Part shown: piece after piece, positions 1 through 5,799 of the stretch | Layout: each line of letters begins with the position of its first letter | Numbering within the stretch: position 1 is the first letter of the stretch | Assembly: GCA_902491795.1 (NCBI GenBank) | Contig: CABUIX010000030.1 | Location: 1-26,180, forward strand | Direction of reading: 5' to 3' | DNA length: 26,180 bases | DNA from: an uncultured Bacteroidales bacterium | GTDB taxonomy: Bacteria; Bacteroidota; Bacteroidia; Bacteroidales; UBA932 | Translations under genes and position numbers: made by a program | Notes under the pieces: model-generated | What the model was told of the DNA's origin: nothing | What the model saw: the letters and a program-made list of their open reading frames with translations, nothing else | The model's database searches: none

Positions 1-118
1 CATGCTGCACCATTGTTACCGTTTTTGATGTACGGTTGTTACCGATTCTGATGTATGATTGTTGCCATTTTTGATGTAGCATCGTTGCCGATTTTGATGT
101 ATTCCTGATTTCCGGTCA
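1..118. mobile_element. Probable terminus of an IS21-like element, rest outside the window
   Basis: The region holds the 23-bp repeat array and ends at 117-118 with CA on the plus strand (TG on the minus strand), the terminal dinucleotide expected for IS21-family ends. The IS3 reading frame is intact up to 119 and then hits a stop codon formed by 116-118. No istA or istB is visible because the window begins here. The family assignment rests only on repeat architecture and the TG/CA end, so it is tentative; another element with iterated terminal sites would look the same. Confidence 0.45.
13..104. repeat. Four tandem 23-bp direct repeats (20-bp core plus 3-nt spacer)
   Basis: Units start at 13, 36, 59 and 82. 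Each has a conserved 20-nt core of the form TTGTTACCGATTTTGATGTA with a few substitutions, followed by a 3-nt variable tail (CGG, TGA, GCA, TTC). The 23-nt period is about two helical turns, which suits an array of protein-binding sites. Multiple direct repeats close to the end are a known trait of IS21-family elements, where they are taken to be transposase-binding sites. The array stops 14 nt before the point where the neighbouring IS3 element is broken. I infer that it is the terminal region of an inserted element. Confidence 0.8.
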
Positions 119-748
119 CAGTCCTTCCGGTATATCGGTTTTCCTGAACGCTTTATCCAGCATCCCCATTGCCATTTCCAGGTCCGGACGATATGATATT
201 GTGTAGGATATTATCTCCCCATTGAACATGTCCAGGACAGGAGAAAGATATATCTTCCTGTCCTTTATCTTGACTTCAGTCACGTCAGTTGCCCATTTCC
301 GGTTAGGTGCAGTCGCCGTGAAGTCCCTGTCAATGACATTGGGCGCGACCGTTCCGATCTCACCTTTATATGACTTGTACCTTGCCCTCTTCCGCGTGCC
401 ATATAAGTCCATCTCTGCCATGAGTTTCTGTACGGTCTTGTGGTTAAGGAGCATGCCGTCATTACGCAGCTGGGCGGTTATTCTCCGATAGCCATAACGT
501 CCTCTGTGGCGGCCATATATCTCGCGGATTGCGGTTCTTGCATCATTGTAGCCGTCAGGTTCTGACATCCTTTTCGCGTGGTAGTAGAATGTGGATCTGG
601 CCATCCCTGTCTTCTCCAGAAGGATCTCGAGATCATGTTCCTGCCTTAGTTCTCGGATGGCTTCCGCCCAATCTCTTTGAGACTGGCGTCTCTTGCTTCT
701 ACTAAGGCTTTCACTTTTTTTAGCAGAGCATTCTCGGCCCTCAGGCAC
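116..748 (-). pseudogene. IS3-family transposase OrfB, truncated in the DDE integrase domain
   Basis: OrfB is entered by -1 frameshifting at 715-721, giving an OrfA-OrfB fusion; the ATG at 748 is probably not used. The HTH_21-like part (REIYGRHRGRYGYRRI) and the start of the rve domain are present: PNRKWATDVTE supplies the first catalytic Asp, and SPVLDMFNGEI follows. The sequence stops after DIPEGL. The usual HSDQGW-type second Asp and the downstream catalytic Glu, roughly 80-90 residues, are gone. The stop codon TGA at 118-116 falls inside the neighbouring element's end, so the truncation came from insertion and not from point mutation. The product should be catalytically dead. Confidence 0.9.
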
Positions 749-1188
749 TCATTCTCGTATCTGAGACGTTCCAGCTCTGTCATTTCTTCCGGTTTCTTTT
801 TCCTTGGTCTTCCCATGGCATTCTTCGGTGTGCGGCCTCTTGGCCTGGTGACAGCTAAGGCATCATATCCTTGAGTCCTGGCGACCTTTAGCCACACCTT
901 GATTTGACTGGCACTTGCATTATACTTCAACGAAGCATCCACCAAAGTTATATGATTTTCCTCTATATCTCTAACAACTTGTAGTTTGAAGGCATAATCC
1001 GCCCTTACATTTTGCTTCTTCAACAATCCCGTTGGACCTTCAGAACGGTATCGTGTCCATAAATATCCTAGAAGCGCCCCGCTAATCCCAAAGCGGCTCT
1101 CAATATAATTTCGGCTATAGCCATTCTCCAGCATATGCATATATTTTAGCCGTTCTGCATAGCCATGTTTCCTGTACTTTTTAGACAT
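646..1188 (-). CDS. IS3-family transposase OrfA (helix-turn-helix subunit)
   Basis: This 180-residue protein is the N-terminal, DNA-binding part of an IS150-like transposase. Two helix-turn-helix-like segments are visible (about residues 10-55 and 65-110), followed by a basic stretch (GRPRKKKPEE) and a leucine-zipper-like helix around residues 135-160 (ELERLRYENECLRAENALL) that normally multimerises the transposase. Near its C-terminus the codons CTA AAA AAA GTG contain A_AAA_AAA_G, where ribosomes can slip -1 into OrfB. Without slippage it ends as OrfA alone, a form that usually represses transposition. The start ATG lies 7 nt inside a terminator-like hairpin. Length is normal for the family, so this half is undamaged. 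Confidence 0.92.
   Translation of the reverse strand: MSKKYRKHGYAERLKYMHMLENGYSRNYIESRFGISGALLGYLWTRYRSEGPTGLLKKQNVRADYAFKLQVVRDIEENHITLVDASLKYNASASQIKVWLKVARTQGYDALAVTRPRGRTPKNAMGRPRKKKPEEMTELERLRYENECLRAENALLKKVKALVEARDASLKEIGRKPSEN
714..721 (-). promoter_or_regulatory. Programmed -1 frameshift slippery site (A7G)
   Basis: On the minus strand seven A residues (721-715) are followed by G (714). In OrfA frame the codons are CTA AAA AAA GTG; one base back in OrfB frame they are GCT AAA AAA AGT. This is the A_AAA_AAA_G heptamer used by many IS3-family elements to make the OrfAB fusion transposase. Confidence 0.8.
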
Positions 1189-1194
1189 AACAAA

Positions 1195-1226
1195 ACCCCG
1201 AAAGTTTTTTGTCTAACTTTCGGGGT
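1195..1226 (-). terminator. Perfect 12-bp hairpin with short T run at the IS3 left end
   Basis: The arms 1195-1206 and 1215-1226 pair perfectly over 12 bp around an 8-nt loop. Read on the minus strand the hairpin is followed by TTTTG, the form of an intrinsic terminator. It lies between the ompA-like gene (stop at 1265) and the OrfA start (1188), so it would stop read-through from ompA into the transposase. The outer arm is also part of the element's inverted repeat. Confidence 0.65.
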
Positions 1227-1264
1227 GCATGTCATTGTGGCGGGCCCTTGATTTTAGCCTGGAA

Positions 1265-2470
1265 TTACTTCTCTGCGATTTCGAGAACAACGCACCTGTT
1301 GAGTGCAGGGTCACCCCACCTGTCCTCGGTTGAACCGGCTGCCTTCACGATAAGCCTGTCAGCAGGAACTCCGTACTTCTCCATAAGGAGGTCGCGAACG
1401 TAGTTCACTCTCATTTCGCTGAGCTGCTGGTTGCGGGCTGCAGTTCCGGTCTGCTTGTCTGCATATCCGGTAAGGAGGAAGATCTTGTCCTTGGTGTTTG
1501 CGATGATGTTCTTCATGTAGAAGTCGAGCTGGAAGAGTTCCTTTGCGCTGAGCTCAGTCTTGCCGATCTCGAAGAACACTGCACCGGGAGTGGTCTCGGG
1601 CATAACCTCGACAACTTCTGCAGGCTTGTTCCTGAGAGCCTCAACTTCCTTCTTGAGAGCAGCATTCTCAGCCTTCAGGCTCTCGTTGTCCTTCATCACG
1701 TCACTCTTCTCTCCTGCGAGAGCAGCATTTGCAGCCTCAAGTGCGCTTATGCGGCTTGCATATTCAGCAGTGTGAGAGCGGGTAAATCCGGTCTTGCCAA
1801 GCTTGACGGCAACTCCGAAAGTAGCGGATGACATTCCGGCTACACCTCCCTCAGGAGTGGAATCATATCCCTGCTTGACAACGAGCTGGCGAAGTTCAAG
1901 AGTAAGGTCAACGCGGTTGCTGAGACGGATGACATTGAGGAGTCCGGCTCCGACAGCGAGCTCATTGTTGGAAGTTCCGTTTGCCCATGAGCGAGCGAGT
2001 CCGGCAGAAAGGAAAGGAACGAAGTTCCATACCCTGGTCTCCTTGTAGCCGCTGAAGGCGTTGGAAATGTTCCAGAGAACATCACCATGGATGTAGGCGG
2101 TGTTGAACACGTTCTTGTACTGGCCATTGTTGCCCATCTCCTTGTAGTAAGGATACTTGGCGTTTGACCAGGTAGATGCGGTCAGACCCTGATAGCCGAT
2201 TCTTGCACCGACGCTGGGAGTGAACCACTTGCCGATGTTTATATCGAGCGCCGGAGTAACGCCTCCGATGTCGGTGAAGGAGTTCTCGAACACATTGATT
2301 CCTCCAGCAACACCGATCCAGATGTTGTCACCCAGCCTGTTGGTTTCATAAGGTCCTCTGACGATCTTGCCGTTCTCGTCCCTGTTGCCATTCTCCTGGG
2401 CATTCAGGCTCATGCCCGTTGCAAAGATCAGCATCGCTGACATTGCAGCAACTTTCAAAATGTTGTTCAT
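1265..2470 (-). CDS. OmpA-family outer membrane protein
   Basis: This 401-residue protein has a Sec signal peptide (cleavage near LNAQ, residue 25), an N-terminal beta-barrel region with glycine/aromatic strands (about 28-225), an alanine/leucine-rich coiled coil (about 235-285, EAANAALAGEKSD onward) and a C-terminal OmpA peptidoglycan-binding domain (about 295-400; FFEIGKTELS, TGYADKQTGTAARNQQLSE, and a terminal NRCVVLE in place of the usual NRRVEI). It should tie the outer membrane to the cell wall and act as a major structural porin-like protein. The barrel-coil-OmpA order is common among abundant Bacteroidales OMPs. A TATATTTG promoter box lies about 65 nt upstream and the gene appears monocistronic. 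A Cys replaces the second Arg of the typical NRR motif. Confidence 0.92.
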   Translation of the reverse strand: MNNILKVAAMSAMLIFATGMSLNAQENGNRDENGKIVRGPYETNRLGDNIWIGVAGGINVFENSFTDIGGVTPALDINIGKWFTPSVGARIGYQGLTASTWSNAKYPYYKEMGNNGQYKNVFNTAYIHGDVLWNISNAFSGYKETRVWNFVPFLSAGLARSWANGTSNNELAVGAGLLNVIRLSNRVDLTLELRQLVVKQGYDSTPEGGVAGMSSATFGVAVKLGKTGFTRSHTAEYASRISALEAANAALAGEKSDVMKDNESLKAENAALKKEVEALRNKPAEVVEVMPETTPGAVFFEIGKTELSAKELFQLDFYMKNIIANTKDKIFLLTGYADKQTGTAARNQQLSEMRVNYVRDLLMEKYGVPADRLIVKAAGSTEDRWGDPALNRCVVLEIAEK

Positions 2471-2534
2471 ATCTATAAGTGTTTAGAATGATATTTCACT
2501 TGCTTGACCGGTCACCGACCGACCATAAACAATA

Positions 2535-2542
2535 CAAATATA
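2535..2542 (-). promoter_or_regulatory. -7 promoter box for the OmpA-family gene
   Basis: Minus-strand TATATTTG fits the Bacteroidetes -7 consensus TAnnTTTG. A TTG at 2567-2565 lies 22 nt upstream, slightly farther than the usual 19-20. Transcription starting near 2530 would give a leader of about 60 nt. Confidence 0.6.
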
Positions 2543-2608
2543 CTATTTTTTCCCGAATCTACAGCAATTTACAGAATTTATCATCTTTTGCAAAAAGTCC
2601 CAAGACGC

Positions 2609-3475
2609 TCAAAAAATCCTGTATATCAAGCGCAGAGATACCTGCGGATAGAATACCAGACTGTCCAGCACGGATATGTCCTTCAACAGCGAGACAGCCT
2701 CAGGATCGTATTCGACTTCGCCCTGCGAAGAAAGTCGCGGGACGCCGTGATACCAGATGCCCACATCGAACTGGAAGCCCAAATGGCCGGCTGGCACGCT
2801 GCGCCCGAACCCAAGCCCGACATACGGCCGCACCTTCGACACCTGCAGAGACAAATCAGAATAGCCGGCACCTTCTTCTTCATGCAGAGAGAACGTCCGG
2901 TTGCCAAGACTGAACGATGGCCAGCCAAGATCCATTGCCTCATAACCGGGATTATCACCGTATTTTTCGTTCAATCCGGAGATTTCATTGCGAACGGCCA
3001 AAAATGCAGACCAGAAAGCCCTGTCGGTAGACACCGACGCTGAAACAAAGCCGTCCCCCATCCCGAAATAGGCTCCCGCCGTCAAATGGAAGGAACTCTT
3101 GCGGAACGGATAATACTCAAGCATCAGCTTGGCCGTACTAAGATTGAGGACCGGCCGCAATGTCAGCTCCGCAACCGGAAGCGCAGACACCCTTTCAGCC
3201 GCACCGAGACTTTCGAGTTGGGCGTTCATCTCACCTATTGCGGCGTTGGCGGCGTCCACAGGCAGCTCCCTGCTCAACGGATATGACAGGGACGGAGCAT
3301 TGAAGCCGACGGCAAGCACCAGATGATCAGTAACCAACGGCAGAGCCAATTCCGCACCTATACCGGTCGTACCTGCCTCAAGGCCAAATGACAGACTGTT
3401 GAAAGCCTCCTGCGAGATTGCCGGATAAGCCAATGCCGACAAGGATACTGACAGAAGTAAAAATTTTTTCTTCAT
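2609..3475 (-). CDS. Outer membrane beta-barrel protein of unknown role
   Basis: I do not recognise a named family. The protein (288 residues from the ATG at 3475) begins MKKKFLLLSVSLSALAYPAISQ, a clear Sec signal peptide cleaved after about residue 22; the upstream in-frame ATG at 3487 would put four extra residues before this signal and is less likely. The mature part has repeated alternating hydrophobic/aromatic segments with glycine turns (GLEAGTTGIGAELALPL, VRPYVGLGFGRSVP, YPQVSLRLIYRIF) and ends in Phe, the usual C-terminal signature of proteins inserted by BamA. It follows rubrerythrin on the same strand but is separated from it by a terminator-like hairpin, so it probably has its own promoter. 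Function is open: porin, small-molecule channel or assembly factor. Confidence 0.75.
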   Translation of the reverse strand: MKKKFLLLSVSLSALAYPAISQEAFNSLSFGLEAGTTGIGAELALPLVTDHLVLAVGFNAPSLSYPLSRELPVDAANAAIGEMNAQLESLGAAERVSALPVAELTLRPVLNLSTAKLMLEYYPFRKSSFHLTAGAYFGMGDGFVSASVSTDRAFWSAFLAVRNEISGLNEKYGDNPGYEAMDLGWPSFSLGNRTFSLHEEEGAGYSDLSLQVSKVRPYVGLGFGRSVPAGHLGFQFDVGIWYHGVPRLSSQGEVEYDPEAVSLLKDISVLDSLVFYPQVSLRLIYRIF

Positions 3476-3524
3476 CAAAGGCAACACACTATACTATTTT
3501 TTCCGCCGTGAAGGGCGGAAAACA

Positions 3525-3559
3525 CCTGCGGCTCCAGGCCACGAGTCGGAAGCCGCAGG
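3525..3559 (-). terminator. Hairpin after rubrerythrin
   Basis: CCTGCGGCT (3525-3533) and AGCCGCAGG (3551-3559) form a perfect 9-bp stem with a 17-nt loop, 23 nt beyond the rubrerythrin stop. On the minus strand it is followed by TGTTTT, a weak U tract. A second small stem CCGCC/GGCGG lies at 3503-3518. Confidence 0.5.
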
Positions 3560-3582
3560 ATAAATTTCGAAATATGCCGGCA

Positions 3583-4125
3583 TCAATAGTTCCTGGCCGC
3601 CAGCCGGAAATAACTCTTCGGATGTGCGCACACGGGACATACTTCAGGGGCGGAGGGGCCAACCACTATATGGCCGCAGTTGCCGCACTCCCATATCGCG
3701 TCACCTTCGCGGGTGAACACCAGCTTGCCCTCAATGTTCTCCAGAAGTTTCTTGTAACGGGCCTCGTGCTCTTTCTCGATCTCAGCAACCATTTCAAACA
3801 GGGCGGCAATCTCGTCAAAGCCTTCTTCCCTGGCCTCGGCCGCGAACTTGGGATACATGTCTGTCCACTCGTAGTGCTCACCTTCGGCAGCATCCTTCAG
3901 ATTCTCTTCGGTTTCCGCAACCGCCCCGCCATGAAGCAGCTTGAACCAGATCTTGGCATGCTCCTTCTCATTGTTGGCAGTTGCCTCAAACAGCTCCCCT
4001 ATCTGCACATATCCGTCTTTCCTGGCCTTTGAAGCATAATATGTGTACTTGTTGCGTGCCATGCTCTCTCCCGCGTATGCCACAGAGAGATTGGCTTCTG
4101 TCTTTGTTCCTTTAAGCGATTTCAT
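3583..4125 (-). CDS. rbr: Rubrerythrin
   Basis: Rubrerythrin is a cytoplasmic non-haem di-iron peroxidase that reduces hydrogen peroxide in anaerobes. The 180-residue protein has the full set of features: a four-helix ferritin-like domain with metal ligands in the E20 region (YAGESMARNKY), the first EKEH box (53-56) and the second EKEH box (117-120), then a C-terminal rubredoxin domain with two CxxC pairs (C147/C150 and C163/C166) for the FeS4 centre. The ATG at 4125 is chosen because MKSLKGTKTEAN is the usual N-terminus; an upstream in-frame ATG at 4200 would add 25 unrelated residues and span the promoter. The gene is divergent from the small protein at 4203 and ends at a hairpin. Confidence 0.96.
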   Translation of the reverse strand: MKSLKGTKTEANLSVAYAGESMARNKYTYYASKARKDGYVQIGELFEATANNEKEHAKIWFKLLHGGAVAETEENLKDAAEGEHYEWTDMYPKFAAEAREEGFDEIAALFEMVAEIEKEHEARYKKLLENIEGKLVFTREGDAIWECGNCGHIVVGPSAPEVCPVCAHPKSYFRLAARNY

Positions 4126-4151
4126 AATAGTTGCTTGTTTTTGTGTATCCA

Positions 4152-4159
4152 CAAATATA
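4152..4159 (-). promoter_or_regulatory. -7 promoter box for rubrerythrin
   Basis: Minus-strand TATATTTG matches TAnnTTTG and lies 26 nt upstream of the chosen ATG at 4125. No convincing -33 TTTG is seen at the standard spacing, so the promoter may be weak or activator-dependent. Confidence 0.55.
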
Positions 4160-4171
4160 GTACTAATTTTA

Positions 4172-4179
4172 TATATTTG
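4172..4179 (+). promoter_or_regulatory. -7 promoter box for the small gene at 4203
   Basis: Plus-strand TATATTTG lies 23 nt before the ATG at 4203 and only 12 nt from the oppositely oriented rubrerythrin box. Two polymerases could not readily occupy both sites at once. Confidence 0.55.
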
Positions 4180-4202
4180 CGATAGCCTCCAAATCAGCAC
4201 AA

Positions 4203-4589
4203 ATGGCAGACAATTACCTCGAAAAGAAATATGAGCAGATGCAGCAAGGGAGACCTGTGATCAAGAAGGTCAACCGGTCACTGGATTCGCTGCTGACCGC
4301 ATTGTCGGAAGTACCGGAAAAGACAGACGGGCAGTACATGGTAAGCAGGTTGCAGGCAGGGGCGGCCATAGCCTCTGCACGACGGATGGGGATCCGGTTC
4401 TCCGCGCGTTTCCCGGATGAAGATGACCCTTCCGTCATGGAAATAAGCTGCAGCAGCGCATATGATCTAGGGGCCGTGGTCACCGCAGTCAGGCTGAAGT
4501 TCGCGGAATTGCATCTGCACACAAAACTGCGCCTGTCAAATTCAGGGACAGACGCAGTCATTGAAATCTTCCGCAGGGCTTCCGTATGA
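4203..4589 (+). CDS. Conserved-looking small cytoplasmic protein, function unknown
   Basis: I do not recognise this 128-residue protein. It lacks a signal peptide and membrane segments. The N-terminus (MADNYLEKKYEQMQQGRP) is charged and helical; the rest (about residues 45-125) alternates predicted strands and helices (GAAIASARRMGIRFSARFP, SYDLGAVVTAVRLKFAELHLHTKLRL) and could be one small alpha/beta domain. It is read as a real gene because of the TAnnTTTG box 23 nt upstream and because its stop codon (4587-4589) abuts the stop of the convergent aminotransferase with no gap. The overlapping antisense frame (4214-4615) runs into the aminotransferase and has no promoter. Divergence from rubrerythrin might suggest shared stress control, but that is guesswork. 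Confidence 0.7.
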   Translation: MADNYLEKKYEQMQQGRPVIKKVNRSLDSLLTALSEVPEKTDGQYMVSRLQAGAAIASARRMGIRFSARFPDEDDPSVMEISCSSAYDLGAVVTAVRLKFAELHLHTKLRLSNSGTDAVIEIFRRASV

Positions 4590-5783
4590 TCAGACTCTTC
4601 CGGGATAAGCATCAAGGGCTTTCGCGAGAATCAGCATTGCCCTTTCCAGGTCAGGACGGCAAAGCACGTAGGCCATCCTGACTTCCTGACGGCCTTCGCC
4701 TTCATCGGTATAAAACCCGGAGCCCGGAGCCATCATGACTGTCTCTCCCTCGTAATTGAAATCACGCAGGCACCAAAGACAGAATTTCTCGGCATCATCC
4801 ACCGGCAGCTTGACCATCGTGTAGAAAGCTCCCATAGGAACGGGTGCATATACCCCCGGAATTTTGTTGAGCGCGTCTATCATGAAATTGCGTCTTTCGA
4901 GATACTCTTCGTACACAGCCTTCATGTAGTCGTCAGACACATCCATCGAGGCCTCGGCAACTATCTGCCCGAGAAGAGGAGGAGACAGTCTGGCCTGACA
5001 GAACTTCATCACGGCCTCGTGCACCTTCCTGTTCTTCGTGCACAGGCACCCTATACGGACGCCGCACTCGGAATATCTCTTGGAGACAGAGTCAAAAAGT
5101 ACCACATTCTCCTCTATTCCTTCCATATGCATTGCCGACACGTAAGGTCTTCCGGAATAAATGAACTCCCTGTACACCTCGTCACTGAACAGGAAAAGGT
5201 CATGTTTCCTGACTATGTCGCGGATCTGTTCCATCTCCTCCCTCGTGTAGAGATAGCCCGTAGGGTTGTTGGGATTGCAGATGAGGATAGCCTTGGTGCG
5301 CGGAGTTATCTGACGTTCGAAATCTTCCACCGAAGGCAGGCGGAAGCCGTCCTCTATCCTGGTCTTGACACTGCGTATCACGGCTCCCACGGAAATCGCG
5401 AAAGCCATATAGTTCGCGTAGAAAGGATCGGTAACTATCACCTCGTCTCCCGGACTCAGGCATGCGAGAAAAGCGAACAGGACAGCCTCTGACCCTCCGG
5501 CGGTGATTATTATGTCGTCAGGAGAAAGGTATATTCCGTACTTCGCATAATATCCGACCATCTTCGTGCGCAGCGAAAGGCATCCTTCCGACGGGCTGTA
5601 TTCAAGTATCTCACGGTCAACATGCTTGAGGGCGTCAAGACCGCAACGCGGTGTCTTGATGTCCGGCTGGCCGATATTGAGATGATAGACCTTGATGCCG
5701 TTTCGTTTTGCCTCATCGGCATACGGAGCGAGCTTGCGTATAGGGGAGAAAGGCATGTTCTCCGCTCTCTGAGATATTTCCAT
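4590..5783 (-). CDS. Class I/II PLP-dependent aminotransferase (aspartate aminotransferase-like)
   Basis: This 397-residue fold-type I enzyme transfers an amino group between an amino acid and a 2-oxo acid. Visible PLP-site motifs are AGGSEA (95-100, phosphate loop), CNPNNPTG (169-176, binding the pyridine ring and carboxylate), SDEVYREF (200-207, Asp to the pyridine N and Tyr to O3'), and SVSKRYS (232-238) with the Schiff-base Lys at 235; the distal Arg lies in VRMAYV near 373. The start MEISQRAENMPFSPIRKL is usual for the subfamily. It begins 16 nt after the GH2 stop codon, with no promoter box in between, so it is probably cotranscribed with that gene, an odd pairing. A paralogue sharing most of these motifs lies at 14004-15227. 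Substrate cannot be told from sequence; aspartate, aromatic or branched substrates are all possible. Confidence 0.93.
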   Translation of the reverse strand: MEISQRAENMPFSPIRKLAPYADEAKRNGIKVYHLNIGQPDIKTPRCGLDALKHVDREILEYSPSEGCLSLRTKMVGYYAKYGIYLSPDDIIITAGGSEAVLFAFLACLSPGDEVIVTDPFYANYMAFAISVGAVIRSVKTRIEDGFRLPSVEDFERQITPRTKAILICNPNNPTGYLYTREEMEQIRDIVRKHDLFLFSDEVYREFIYSGRPYVSAMHMEGIEENVVLFDSVSKRYSECGVRIGCLCTKNRKVHEAVMKFCQARLSPPLLGQIVAEASMDVSDDYMKAVYEEYLERRNFMIDALNKIPGVYAPVPMGAFYTMVKLPVDDAEKFCLWCLRDFNYEGETVMMAPGSGFYTDEGEGRQEVRMAYVLCRPDLERAMLILAKALDAYPGRV

Positions 5784-5799
5784 GATTATTTTGCAGTAA

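Larger units (their letters stand above)
119..1229 (-). mobile_element. Remnant of an IS3-family (IS150 subgroup) insertion sequence
   Basis: The element carries OrfA and OrfB in overlapping frames with an A7 slippery run (715-721), the standard IS3 layout. Its left end on the minus strand appears to start at 1229 with TGCACCCCGAAAGTT, resembling IS150-group inverted repeats. The right end is missing because OrfB is cut at 119 by another element, so the right inverted repeat and target duplication cannot be seen. It sits 35 nt beyond the ompA-like stop codon, in a gene-free spot where insertion is harmless. With two catalytic residues lost it cannot move by itself. Confidence 0.85.

Noticed and set aside
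13..104. CRISPR-like array
   Set aside because: The gaps between repeat cores are only 3 nt, far too short for spacers, and the cores diverge; no cas gene is near.
222..491. Plus-strand frame opposite the transposase
   Set aside because: It is antisense to a clear OrfB domain and has no promoter or recognisable family.
2479..3043. Two plus-strand frames opposite the outer membrane barrel gene
   Set aside because: Arg/Pro-rich low-quality translations antisense to a protein with signal peptide and barrel pattern; they also cover the ompA promoter.
4214..4615. Minus-strand frame of 133 codons opposite the small gene at 4203
   Set aside because: It overlaps the aminotransferase end, lacks a promoter, and the plus-strand frame has a consensus box and a sensible N-terminus.
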